From: Thiohalomonas denitrificans
GTDB lineage: Bacteria; Pseudomonadota; Gammaproteobacteria; Thiohalomonadales; Thiohalomonadaceae
DNA length: 64,000 nucleotides
Direction of reading: 5' to 3'
Assembly: GCA_020725115.1 (NCBI GenBank)
Contig: DYFR01000016.1
Coordinates: 21,471 to 85,470 of the forward strand
How positions within the stretch are numbered: position 1 is the first letter of the stretch; every line of letters begins with the position of its first letter. The notes below the pieces were generated by a model, which did not search any database, was not told the DNA's origin, and saw only the letters and a list, made by a program, of their open reading frames with translations. A program made the translations under genes and the position numbers. Below are positions 49,270 to 58,765 of the stretch, piece by piece.

Positions 49270-50570
49270 TCGACACTGCCCTCGCCCGCTACCGCCTGCT
49301 GTTCGCACTGCTCACGCCACTGTGGCTCGGCTATACGCTGTGGCAGGCGTTGCGCGAAAAATCATGGCGCTATCTGCGTGAGCGCTGCGGCTTTTATCGC
49401 GGCGAGGCTCCGCAGGAGTCCATCTGGCTGCACGCTGCCTCGGTGGGTGAACTCAACGCCGCCCTGCCACTCATCAACGCCCTGCGCACCCGGCGGCCGC
49501 AGCAACCATTGCTGGTCACCACCGCCACGGTGAGCAGCGCCCGCCTCGCTGCCCGACAGCTGCCCGCCGACGTGCCGCATGTATTTCTGCCGCTGGACTG
49601 GAGCGGCGCAGTGCGCCGTTTTCTCGATCAACACCAGCCGCGCTGCGCCCTGATCATGGAGACGGAGCTGTGGCCCAACCTGTTTGCCGCCTGTGAGCAG
49701 CGTGCCATCCCGCTGATCATCGTCAACGGCCGCCTGTCGGTGCGCACACGCAACGCCCCACGCTGGCTGTGTCGCCAGTACCGCTGCGCCCTCCAGCGCA
49801 CCACTGCCGTACTGGCCCGCTCCGAGGCAGATCGCGCCGGCTTCATCGCCCTGGGGGCGCCGGCGGAACGGGTACAGGTAGTGGGCAACATCAAGTTCAG
49901 CACCGATGTCCAGGCCGCCAAGGCGGTCGTTTCCCTGCCGCGCCCCTACCTGCTGGCCGCCTCCACCCGCGACGGCGAAGAGGCGCTGCTGCTGCGCGCC
50001 TGGCAGCACAGTGATCGCGGCGAACGCCTGCTGGTCATCGTGCCGCGTCATCCCCGGCGCCTGCCCGACATCCTGCGCGACCTGGCGCTGCCGCCGGAGC
50101 AGGTCGCCGTGCGCAGCCGCGGTGAGGAGGTCGGGGCACACACCCGCGTCTACCTCGCCGACACCTTCGGCGAACTCACCGGCTTCATGGCCGGCGCGGA
50201 ACTGGTATTCATGGGCGGCTCCCTGGTGCCGAAAGGCGGGCAGAATGTGCTGGAGGCCGCCCACCTGGGCAAGGCGCTGGTATTCGGCCCGCACATGGAC
50301 AATTTTGCCGACGAGGCGCGGCTGCTGCTGGAGAACGGTGCGGCACTGCAGGTGCAGGACACCGAGGCACTGGGGCAGGTCATCACGGAACTGCTGGCGC
50401 AGCCGGAACGCCTCGCCGCCCTGGGCAAGGCCGCACAGCAGCTGGTGGAACGGCGCCGCGACATGGCCACGCGCTACGCGGTGGCGCTGGAAGAGTGGTG
50501 CCCTCAGGGCGGGAGTGCGGCTACAAACATCGACACCCGGCGCAGAGACGCAGAGACGCAGAGCAGATAA
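49266..50570 (+). CDS. waaA: 3-deoxy-D-manno-octulosonic acid transferase
   Basis: YLRERCGFYRGEAPQESIWLHAASVGELNAALPLINALRTRRPQQPLLVTTATVSSARLAARQLP...IMETELWPNLFAACEQRAIPLIIVNGRLS...FMGGSLVPKGGQNVLEAAHLGKALVFGPHMDNFADEARLLL. Tail RRRDAETQSR is repeat-encoded. Confidence 0.96.
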   Translation: MIDTALARYRLLFALLTPLWLGYTLWQALREKSWRYLRERCGFYRGEAPQESIWLHAASVGELNAALPLINALRTRRPQQPLLVTTATVSSARLAARQLPADVPHVFLPLDWSGAVRRFLDQHQPRCALIMETELWPNLFAACEQRAIPLIIVNGRLSVRTRNAPRWLCRQYRCALQRTTAVLARSEADRAGFIALGAPAERVQVVGNIKFSTDVQAAKAVVSLPRPYLLAASTRDGEEALLLRAWQHSDRGERLLVIVPRHPRRLPDILRDLALPPEQVAVRSRGEEVGAHTRVYLADTFGELTGFMAGAELVFMGGSLVPKGGQNVLEAAHLGKALVFGPHMDNFADEARLLLENGAALQVQDTEALGQVITELLAQPERLAALGKAAQQLVERRRDMATRYAVALEEWCPQGGSAATNIDTRRRDAETQSR

Positions 50571-50604
50571 TGGATTTTCTCTGCGCCTCTGCGTCTCTGC
50601 GTCG
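50541..50604. repeat. Family A inverted-arm element, copy 7
   Basis: CGCAGAGACGCAGAGACGCAGAG (50541-50563); CTCTGCGCCTCTGCGTCTCTGCGTCG (50579-50604). Confidence 0.9.
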
Positions 50605-50624
50605 AGGATTGGACGTTCCTTGCC

Positions 50625-51344
50625 TCATTGGCTTTTGCCGTCACCGTACCCCGCCAGCAAGACCTGCCAGTCGGCATCGCTGAAGGCAATGTCCAGGCTT
50701 TCGTTGTAGAGCTTGCGCAGCGAGCGCAGCAACCGCGCCAGATTGCCGCGTTGCCAGTGCCCGGCCATGCGCAGGCGGCCCCGGTCGAAATCGATCAGGT
50801 ACACACCGGCGTCGGTGAGCAGTATGTTGTGGGCGTTGAGGTCGGCGTGATCGACACCCGCATCGTGGAAGCGGCGGATACACACACCGATGGCCCGCCA
50901 GCGCTCCACCGGCAGAGCGGCCTCCGCCAGCGCCTGCGCCAGGGAGCGGGCGGCAGGTATGCGCAGGGTGACGAGATCGGCGCGGTAAAACAGGCCATCG
51001 TGCTCCACCCGCGCCGCCACCGGACGCGGCACCGGCAGGCCACGCTGATACAACTCCGCCATCAGCCGCCACTCGCGCCAGGCACGGGTATTTTCCAGCC
51101 CGATCCACAGATAGCTGTCGCGCACCAGCCGCCCGGGCAGGCCGCCGCGCCGGTAATGACGCAAAACATATTCGTGGATGCCGTCGCCGACGAAGGCCGT
51201 CTCGCCGCGACCCTGCGCACTGCCCAGCAACTGGCCGCGCCGGCGCCAGGCAGCCGGCTCGAACAGTGCCGGCTCCGCGTGGATCGGCAGGTCCGCATCA
51301 TATAGGATGTGGCTCTTTCCGCTTTGGATTTGAATGGGTTGCAT
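50625..51344 (-). CDS. kdkA: 3-deoxy-D-manno-octulosonic acid kinase
   Basis: VLRHYRRGGLPGRLVRDSYLWIGLENTRAWREWRLMAELYQRGLPVPRPVAARVEHDGLFYRADLVTLRI...DAGVDHADLNAHNILLTDAGVYLIDFDRGRLR. Confidence 0.94.
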   Translation of the reverse strand: MQPIQIQSGKSHILYDADLPIHAEPALFEPAAWRRRGQLLGSAQGRGETAFVGDGIHEYVLRHYRRGGLPGRLVRDSYLWIGLENTRAWREWRLMAELYQRGLPVPRPVAARVEHDGLFYRADLVTLRIPAARSLAQALAEAALPVERWRAIGVCIRRFHDAGVDHADLNAHNILLTDAGVYLIDFDRGRLRMAGHWQRGNLARLLRSLRKLYNESLDIAFSDADWQVLLAGYGDGKSQ

Positions 51345-52413
51345 GCCTTCTCTACCGCTTACATCGCCGCCGGCAAGTCTGTGTATCCTGCGCCTGTCCG
51401 CCATCGGCGACATCAGCCACACCCTGCCGGTAGTGCGCACGCTGCAGGCCCGCTGGCCCGACACGCGCCTCACCTGGATCATCGGCAAGACCGAGCACAC
51501 CCTGGTGGGCGACCTTCCGGGCATCGACTTTATCATCTTTGACAAAAGCCGGGGGTGGCGCGCCTACCTGGACGTGCGCCGCCAGTTGCGCGGCCGCCGC
51601 TTCGACGTGCTGCTGCACATGCAGATGGCCCTGCGTGCCAGCCTCATCAGCCTGCTGGTGGACGCCCCCGTCAAGCTTGGCTTCGACCGTGCCCGCGCCA
51701 AGGATGCCCAGTGGCTGTTCACCAACACCCAGATTGCACCAAGGCAGCGTGAGCACGTACTGGACAGCCTGTTCGGCTTCAGCGACGCCCTGGGCGCAAC
51801 GGAGCGCCTGCTGCGCTGGGACATCCCCATTCCCGAGGCAGCACGGCGCTACGCCGAAGACGTCCTGCCCGGCGACCAGCCGACCCTGATCATCAGCCCC
51901 TGCTCCAGCCAGGATTATCGCAACTGGACCGCGGAAGGCTATGCGGCGGTGGCCGACTACGCAGTGGAAAAACACGGCATGCGCGTCCTCCTCACCGGCG
52001 GCAAACGCGCCGTCGAGCGGCGCTACGGCGATGACATCACACGCCTGATGCACCATCCGGTCATCGACTGCATCGGCCGCTCCGACCTCAAACAACTGCT
52101 GGCCCTGCTGCAGCGCGGCACCGTCCTGCTCTCCCCCGATGCCGGCCCGGCCCACCTCGCCACCGCCGTCGGGACGCCGGTGATCGGCCTGTATGCCTGC
52201 ACCAACCCGTCGCGGGCGCGGCCCTATCTGAGTACACAGTGGATCGTGGACCGCTATGCCGACGCCGTACGGCAGCTTCGTGGGGCCGTACCGGAACAAC
52301 TCCCCTTCGGCAGCCGCGTGCGCGATGCGCGCGCCATGGCATTGATCAGCGCCGCCGAGGTTCAGCAACGCCTGGACGACACCATGGCCACCGCCAGCAA
52401 AGGACGTATATGA
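51343..52413 (+). CDS. ADP-heptose:LPS heptosyltransferase I-like (GT9)
   Basis: LCILRLSAIGDISHTLPVVRTLQARWPDTRLTWIIGKTEHTLV...ISPCSSQDYRNWTAEGYAAVADYAVEKHGMRVLLTGG...LSPDAGPAHLATAVGTPVIGLYACTNPSRARPY. Confidence 0.93.
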   Translation: MPSLPLTSPPASLCILRLSAIGDISHTLPVVRTLQARWPDTRLTWIIGKTEHTLVGDLPGIDFIIFDKSRGWRAYLDVRRQLRGRRFDVLLHMQMALRASLISLLVDAPVKLGFDRARAKDAQWLFTNTQIAPRQREHVLDSLFGFSDALGATERLLRWDIPIPEAARRYAEDVLPGDQPTLIISPCSSQDYRNWTAEGYAAVADYAVEKHGMRVLLTGGKRAVERRYGDDITRLMHHPVIDCIGRSDLKQLLALLQRGTVLLSPDAGPAHLATAVGTPVIGLYACTNPSRARPYLSTQWIVDRYADAVRQLRGAVPEQLPFGSRVRDARAMALISAAEVQQRLDDTMATASKGRI

Positions 52414-54326
52414 AACTGCTCCACCTGCGCCTGTTCCTGCACGCCCTGCTGTTCCTGCTCGCCGTCACCTTTCTCGGCAAGACGGCCTTCGCCCTCTACC
52501 ACCGCGAATTATTCAGCAACCTTTCTCTGCCCCAGCAGGTCCATGCGCTGCTCTGGGGGTTGCGCTTCGATCTGGCGCTGGCCGCCGCCTGCGCACTGCT
52601 CGCCTTCCTCGCCGCCCATCTCGTATTCCGTCTGGCGCGCCAGCCGCTGCAGCGCCCGCTACGCTGGTTTACCCTCATCGCCGCGCTGTTCCTCATCGGC
52701 CTGCACGGCGGCGATACCCTTTACTACAGCGAGGCGGGCCGGCATTTGGGTTATGAGCTGAAGGAGGGAATGAATTCCGCCGGGGAACTGGCGCGCATGG
52801 CGCTGTTCAGCTACACCGTCACCCTCATCGCCTATCTCGGTGCCATGGCCTTCGCCGTCTATGCCGGCCTGCGCCTGTTGACCAGTGATGCCACGCCGGT
52901 GCGCCCCGCACGCTGGTGGCAGCACCTGGCACCGGAAGGGCAACTGTTTGCCGTGCTGCTGCTCGCCGCCCTCGCCGTGCGCGGCGGCTGGCAGGCCGTC
53001 CCCATGGAGCCGCTGCACGCCCAGCAGATCGGCAACGGCCAGCAAGCCACCCTGGCCCTGAACGGAGCCTACAACGCCCTGTTCTCGTCAGTGACTCCCT
53101 ACGCGATCCGCCCGGTCATCACCGCCGCACCGACGCCGGAGCAGCTCGCCATCGTGCGCGCGATGTATGCCGACTACCACCCGCAGCCGCTGCCCAAGCC
53201 GGAGGCGCCGAACAACGTCGTCATTATGTTCCTGGAAAGCTGGTCCGCCGCCTGGATGGCCCCCTACGGCCACGACCAGGTGACCACCCCCTTCTTCGAT
53301 GAACTGCGCAGCCAGTCGCTCACCACCCACGGCATGCTGGCCGGCGGCCACCGCACCACCGAAGGCATGTTCGCCACCCTCTGCTCGGCGCAGAATCCCC
53401 TCGGCCAGACCGTGGCGCAAAGCCAGTTGCAGAACTATTCCTACCGCTGCCTGCCGCACATCCTGCGCGACGAGGGCTACTCCAGCGCCTTCTTCCAGGG
53501 CTCGCGCAAAAACACCAGCGGCACCGGCGCCTTCGCCCAGCTGCTCGGCTTTTCCGAAAGCTACGGCTGGGAAGACCTGCGCGGGCGCCCGCTGCGCCAC
53601 CCGGAAAACAGCTGGGGCATGCACGATCCCGACATCTACGACTTCGCCCTGGAAAAGATGCGCGCCCTGCCGCAACCCTTCCTCATCGGCATCAACACCA
53701 ACACCACCCACGACAGCCAGATCCCGGCCGGCGTCACCCCCGCCTTCGGCTCTGACACCGCCATCAACCGCTATCTCAGCAACCTGCGCTTCGCCGACGC
53801 CGCCCTGCGCGACTTCCACCAGGCAGTCAACGCCGAATTCGGCCCCACGCTGTTCGTGATCCTCGCCGACCACGCCGGCCTGCCGTCGCCGCGCGCCTTC
53901 ACCAACCATCTGATACCTTTCGCCATCCACGGTCCGGGCGTTCCGCCCCGTGCATCACCGTACTATCACTCGCAACGGGATATCGCCCCAACGGCCCTGG
54001 ACCTGCTTGGCCTGCCGGCAGCACCGGGACATACCGGCATGTCATTGTTAAGCGAAGGTGTGACCTCGTATGCCGATTATTACGAGAGCGGCACCGTGGG
54101 CTGGATTGAAGGAAACCGCCTTGTCAGCCGTGACATATCCTCGACTGCCTGCACGGCCTGCACACTGGCGAATCATGTCTGCCAGGCCCCAACTCCCTGC
54201 ACCGCCGGGGATATGCCCCAGTCAGATCGTGCCATAGCTATCACAACCCTCATGCAATCCCTGCTCTTTGACGGCAAATTGGGCGAGTTTCGGCACCGCA
54301 GCCACCTGGTGGAGAGCAGGCCGTGA
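52410..54326 (+). CDS. LTA synthase/phosphoglycerol (phosphoethanolamine) transferase-like sulfatase-fold membrane protein
   Basis: Five N-terminal TM segments then NNVVIMFLESWSAAWMAPYGHDQVTTPFFDELRSQSLTTHGMLAGGHRTTEGMFATLCS...GINTNTTHDSQIP...ILADHAGLPSPRAFTNHLIPFAIHGPG. Confidence 0.9.
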   Translation: MKLLHLRLFLHALLFLLAVTFLGKTAFALYHRELFSNLSLPQQVHALLWGLRFDLALAAACALLAFLAAHLVFRLARQPLQRPLRWFTLIAALFLIGLHGGDTLYYSEAGRHLGYELKEGMNSAGELARMALFSYTVTLIAYLGAMAFAVYAGLRLLTSDATPVRPARWWQHLAPEGQLFAVLLLAALAVRGGWQAVPMEPLHAQQIGNGQQATLALNGAYNALFSSVTPYAIRPVITAAPTPEQLAIVRAMYADYHPQPLPKPEAPNNVVIMFLESWSAAWMAPYGHDQVTTPFFDELRSQSLTTHGMLAGGHRTTEGMFATLCSAQNPLGQTVAQSQLQNYSYRCLPHILRDEGYSSAFFQGSRKNTSGTGAFAQLLGFSESYGWEDLRGRPLRHPENSWGMHDPDIYDFALEKMRALPQPFLIGINTNTTHDSQIPAGVTPAFGSDTAINRYLSNLRFADAALRDFHQAVNAEFGPTLFVILADHAGLPSPRAFTNHLIPFAIHGPGVPPRASPYYHSQRDIAPTALDLLGLPAAPGHTGMSLLSEGVTSYADYYESGTVGWIEGNRLVSRDISSTACTACTLANHVCQAPTPCTAGDMPQSDRAIAITTLMQSLLFDGKLGEFRHRSHLVESRP

Positions 54327-54427
54327 TCAGTGCGTGAGTTTTCCTTGCCGCCCGTTGGCACCTGCGGGCTCAGGTACTTATCGCGCAGCCGATCATGTAA
54401 AATTGGCCACCTTTGCCTTACGGGAAT

Positions 54428-55789
54428 ATGTCAGTCATGGAAATTGCAGTCGTTGGAACCGGTTATGTCGGTCTCGTCACCGGCACCTGCTTCGCTGAAA
54501 TGGGCCACACCGTCACCTGCGTCGATATCGACGCGCGCAAGATCGAAGGGCTGAAGAACGGCATCCTGCCCATCTACGAGCCGGGGCTGGAAGAGATGGT
54601 GGCGGAGAACTTCCGCGAAGGCCGCCTGCGCTTCACCACCTCGCTACAGGAGGCTGCGCAGGGCGCCAATGTGTTCTTCATCGCCGTCGGCACGCCGCCG
54701 GGGGAAGACGGTTCCGCCGACCTGCAATACGTACTGGCGGTGGCGCGCGAGCTGGGCCAGTACATGACGGCCGGGTACAACGTCGTGGTGGACAAGTCCA
54801 CCGTTCCGGTCGGCACCGCCGACAAGGTGCGCGCCACGGTACAGCAGGCGCTGAACCAGCGCGGTGCCCAACTCGCCTTCGACGTAGTGAGCAACCCGGA
54901 ATTCCTCAAGGAAGGCGCCGCCATCGATGACTTCATGCGCCCGGATCGCGTGGTCATCGGCACCGACACCGAACAGGCTGCCAAGGTGATGCATGACCTC
55001 TATGCCCCCTTCATGCGCAACCATGAGGTGATCATCACCATGGGGGTGCGCGAGGCGGAGATGACCAAATACACCGCCAACGCCATGCTGGCCACCAAGA
55101 TTTCCTTCATGAACGAAGTCGCCGCCCTGTGCGAACGTCTGAACGTGGACGTGGAGCAGGTGCGCCTCGGCATCGGCTCGGATCAGCGCATCGGCTACCA
55201 CTTCATCTATCCCGGCTGCGGCTACGGCGGCTCCTGCTTCCCCAAGGACGTCAAGGCACTGCTGCGCATGGCGCAGGAAAACGGCCTCGATGCCTGGGTG
55301 CTGGATGCCGTGGAACGACGCAACGACCGCCAGAAATACCGCCTGGCAGAAAAGGTCTTCGCCCGCTTCGGCAAGGATCTCAGCGGCAAGACTTTCGCCC
55401 TGTGGGGGCTGGCCTTCAAGCCCGGTACCGACGACATGCGCGAGGCACCGTCCCTGGTACTCATCGAACAGCTTATCGCCGCCGGCGCCAATATCCGCGC
55501 TCACGACCCGGTGGCCATCGAGACCGCCACCCGCGAAATGAAGCAGGGCTGGCTCGACGACGGCCGTGTGCGCTTCTTCGAGCACCAGTACGACGTGCTG
55601 GACGGTGCCGATGCCATGGTGCTGGTCACCGAATGGAAGCCGTTCCGCAACCCGGACTTCAAGCGCATCCAGCAGTCGCTCAAGCAGCCCGTAATCGTCG
55701 ACGGCCGCAACCAGTACGACCCGGCGCAAATGTTGGAACTCGGCATCGAATACTTCGGCATCGGCCGTGGTCAGGTAGAAGCCAAATGA
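54428..55789 (+). CDS. ugd: UDP-glucose 6-dehydrogenase
   Basis: [55 protein letters not shown]...[24 protein letters not shown]. Confidence 0.97.
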   Translation: MSVMEIAVVGTGYVGLVTGTCFAEMGHTVTCVDIDARKIEGLKNGILPIYEPGLEEMVAENFREGRLRFTTSLQEAAQGANVFFIAVGTPPGEDGSADLQYVLAVARELGQYMTAGYNVVVDKSTVPVGTADKVRATVQQALNQRGAQLAFDVVSNPEFLKEGAAIDDFMRPDRVVIGTDTEQAAKVMHDLYAPFMRNHEVIITMGVREAEMTKYTANAMLATKISFMNEVAALCERLNVDVEQVRLGIGSDQRIGYHFIYPGCGYGGSCFPKDVKALLRMAQENGLDAWVLDAVERRNDRQKYRLAEKVFARFGKDLSGKTFALWGLAFKPGTDDMREAPSLVLIEQLIAAGANIRAHDPVAIETATREMKQGWLDDGRVRFFEHQYDVLDGADAMVLVTEWKPFRNPDFKRIQQSLKQPVIVDGRNQYDPAQMLELGIEYFGIGRGQVEAK

Positions 55790-56742
55790 TGTACTCGCTG
55801 CGCAAACGTATCCTGGTCACCGGCGGCGCCGGTTTCCTCGGCTCCCACCTGTGTGAACGGCTGCTCAACGACGGCCACGACGTCATTTGCCTGGACAACT
55901 TCTTCACCGGTACCCGCGATAACATCCAGCACCTGCTGGGCAACCCGCGTTTCGAGGTCTTGCGTCACGATGTGACACAGCCGTTATATGTTGAGGTGGA
56001 CGAGATTTACAACCTTGCCTGCCCCGCCTCACCACCGCACTACCAGCATGATCCGATCCACACCATGAAGACCAGTGTGCTCGGCGCACTCAATATGCTG
56101 GGGCTGGCCAAGCGCACCGGTGCCAAGATATTCCAGGCCTCCACCTCTGAAGTCTACGGCGACCCGGAGGTGCACCCGCAACCCGAGTCTTACTGGGGCC
56201 ACGTCAACCCCAATGGCATTCGCTCCTGCTACGACGAAGGCAAGCGCTGTGCGGAAACCCTGTTCTTCGACTATCAGCGCGCGCACGGCGTGAAGATCAA
56301 GGTGGCACGCATCTTCAACACCTACGGCCCCCGCATGCACCCCAATGATGGCCGCGTCGTTTCCAATTTCATCATCCAGGCGCTCAAGGGCGAAGACATC
56401 ACGGTCTACGGCGAGGGTCGACAGACCCGCTCCTTCTGTTACGTGGACGACCTCATTGAGGTCTTCGTGCGCCTGATGAACTCCCCTGACGAAATCACCG
56501 GCCCCATCAACACCGGCAATCCTGGCGAGTTCACCATCCTCGAACTGGCGGAAAAGGTGATTGCCCTCACCGGATCACGCTCCAAACTCATCCACCTCCC
56601 GCTGCCGCAGGATGACCCAAGGCAGCGCAAGCCGGATATCACCCTTGCCAAGAAACATCTTGCCTGGGAGCCGGGCATCAAGCTGGAAGAAGGACTGAGG
56701 CCCACCATCGCCTACTTCGACCAGTTAGTGTCGAGCAAGTGA
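55786..56742 (+). CDS. UDP-glucuronate decarboxylase (UDP-xylose synthase)
   Basis: [103 protein letters not shown]...[17 protein letters not shown]. Confidence 0.96.
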   Translation: MMYSLRKRILVTGGAGFLGSHLCERLLNDGHDVICLDNFFTGTRDNIQHLLGNPRFEVLRHDVTQPLYVEVDEIYNLACPASPPHYQHDPIHTMKTSVLGALNMLGLAKRTGAKIFQASTSEVYGDPEVHPQPESYWGHVNPNGIRSCYDEGKRCAETLFFDYQRAHGVKIKVARIFNTYGPRMHPNDGRVVSNFIIQALKGEDITVYGEGRQTRSFCYVDDLIEVFVRLMNSPDEITGPINTGNPGEFTILELAEKVIALTGSRSKLIHLPLPQDDPRQRKPDITLAKKHLAWEPGIKLEEGLRPTIAYFDQLVSSK

Positions 56743-56754
56743 CGGAGTAGGCCT

Positions 56755-57579
56755 GTGGCAGAGTACCGGGCGACGCTGGTTATCTCCGTCTACAAGGATA
56801 TCGCCAAGCTGCACTCCATCCTGGAGACACTGGCCCGACAAAGCTGCAGCGATTTCGAAATCCTGATCTCGGAAGACGGCGCTGCCGCCGAGGTGGCGGA
56901 GTTTCTGGTGCCCTACCGCGAGAGGCTGCCCAACCTGGCGCACCTGACCCAGGAGGATACCGGTTTCCGCAAGAACCGCGCCCTGAATCGAGCCATACGC
57001 GCCGCACGCAGTGATTATTTCATCTTCATCGACGGCGACTGTGTGCCCCACAGCAACTTTGTGGACGCCCACATCCACCAGGCCGAACCCCAGGCGATAT
57101 GCGCCGGTCGACGTGTTGAACTGGGACCGCGCTACTCACAACGGCTCATCGAGCAACCGGACTTCCTGCACCAGATGGAAAATCCCTGGCGCTATCTGAC
57201 ACTATCCCGCTCCCTGCATGACGATGGCATCAAGAACTACGAATTCGGTTTTGTCTCGCCGCTACTGCATCGACTGACACACAAACGGCCCATCCACATC
57301 GTCGGCAGCAACTTCTCCTGCTCGCGTGCCGCACTGGAAGCGGTAAATGGCTTCAATGAAGAGTTCGAGAGTCCCGGTATCGGCGAGGACTCCGATATGG
57401 AATGGCGCCTGAATGCTGCGGGCTACCACATCAAGAACATCAAGTTTCTGGCCACCGTTTATCATTTGCACCATCCACGGAGCTATGTGGTCAGCGAGCG
57501 CAATCGCCAGATCATGACGGAAACCCAGGCCGACAACCTGTGGCGCTGTCGACGCGGACTTGATCAGGCCATACCGTGA
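56755..57579 (+). CDS. Family 2 glycosyltransferase (GTG start)
   Basis: ATLVISVYKDIAKLHSILETLARQSCSDFEILISEDGA...FIFIDGDCVPHSNFVDAHI...VGSNFSCSRAALEAVNGFNEEFESPGIGEDSDMEWRLNAAG. Confidence 0.9.
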   Translation: MAEYRATLVISVYKDIAKLHSILETLARQSCSDFEILISEDGAAAEVAEFLVPYRERLPNLAHLTQEDTGFRKNRALNRAIRAARSDYFIFIDGDCVPHSNFVDAHIHQAEPQAICAGRRVELGPRYSQRLIEQPDFLHQMENPWRYLTLSRSLHDDGIKNYEFGFVSPLLHRLTHKRPIHIVGSNFSCSRAALEAVNGFNEEFESPGIGEDSDMEWRLNAAGYHIKNIKFLATVYHLHHPRSYVVSERNRQIMTETQADNLWRCRRGLDQAIP

Positions 57580-58592
57580 AACTCCTCGTTGTCCGCAATG
57601 ACAAGCTGGGTGATTTCATGCTCACCTGGCCGGCGCTGGCCCTACTCAGAGCCAGTCTGCCGCAGGCAGAACTACACCTGCTGGTACGCGAATACACCCG
57701 GCCGATGGCCGAGTTGTGCCCGTGGGTTGATGACATCGTGCTGATGCCGGAAGAGGACAGCAGATTTGGCAACTGGCGCGCACTGGTGCAATGCCTGCGT
57801 CCGCGCGGCTACGACGCCGTCATCACGCTGTTCTCCACCGGCACTGTAGCCACCGCCTGCCTGGCGGCCAACATCCCCTACCGCCTCGCCCCGGCGACCA
57901 AGGCGGCACAGGTGTTTTACAACAGGCGCCTGAAACAACGCCGTTCACGCTCGGAAAAACCGGAGTGGGAATACAACGTCGATCTGGTGGGGAAATTTTT
58001 GGCTGATCATGGCATCACTGCTGCGGCACTGCCGAAAACACCCTACCTGCAATTTCCCCACGCTGTAACTACTGCGTTGCGCCAACAGTTCTGTCATGAC
58101 CATGGCATCGATCAGCAGGCGCAGCTGGTGCTGATCCACCCCGGCAGCGGCGGCTCCGCCAGCAATCTGTCACTGGAACAATACGCCTCACTCGCCGCGG
58201 CACTGCACAGCGCCCGCCCGCTGCACTTCGTCATCGGTTGTGGCCCGGGTGAGGACTTCAAGGCCGAGACGCTGGCCGCACTGCTCGAAACGCGGCCTCA
58301 CACCATCCTGCGCGCAGGCGGCATCGCCGACTATGCACGCCACATCGCCTGCATGGATCTGTTCATCAGCGGCTCCACCGGGCCGCTGCATGTGGCCGGC
58401 GCCCTCGATGTACCAACGGCGGCCTTCTATCCGCGTCGCCGCTCCGCCACGCCGCTGCGCTGGCAGACGCTCAATTCACCGCAACGTCGTCTGACGTTCA
58501 CTCCTGAGATTACTGCGGGGGAATCGGATATGAGTGGGGTAAAGCTTGAAGCTGCGGCACAGGCCATCAGCGAGCAATTCCTGGGCCGATAA
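57576..58592 (+). CDS. Family 9 (heptosyltransferase-like) glycosyltransferase (GTG start)
   Basis: KLLVVRNDKLGDFMLTWPALALLRASLPQAELHLLVREYTRPMAELCPWVDDIV...LVLIHPGSGGSASNLSLEQYASLAAAL...LFISGSTGPLHVAGALDVPTAAFYP. Confidence 0.92.
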   Translation: MKLLVVRNDKLGDFMLTWPALALLRASLPQAELHLLVREYTRPMAELCPWVDDIVLMPEEDSRFGNWRALVQCLRPRGYDAVITLFSTGTVATACLAANIPYRLAPATKAAQVFYNRRLKQRRSRSEKPEWEYNVDLVGKFLADHGITAAALPKTPYLQFPHAVTTALRQQFCHDHGIDQQAQLVLIHPGSGGSASNLSLEQYASLAAALHSARPLHFVIGCGPGEDFKAETLAALLETRPHTILRAGGIADYARHIACMDLFISGSTGPLHVAGALDVPTAAFYPRRRSATPLRWQTLNSPQRRLTFTPEITAGESDMSGVKLEAAAQAISEQFLGR

Positions 58593-58620
58593 CTCTCGCG
58601 GCAAACTTTCGCCGAGGGGA

Positions 58621-58746
58621 CTAAATAGCTGTTCCGAATTCATAACCAGGCATAGGGCGTCCCATGGGCGCCGTGCTGCGGCGGGCACGGCCCGCCCTAT
58701 GACACACCGAAGATAAGGTGGATACCAATTCGGAACGCTTATTTAG
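58621..58746. mobile_element. MITE-like element, copy 2 (126 bp)
   Basis: About six mismatches to copy 1 at 42313-42438 over 126 bp, same boundaries CTAAATAG...TTATTTAG. Confidence 0.85.
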
Positions 58747-58765
58747 GCCCCTAACCGCAGCAGAA

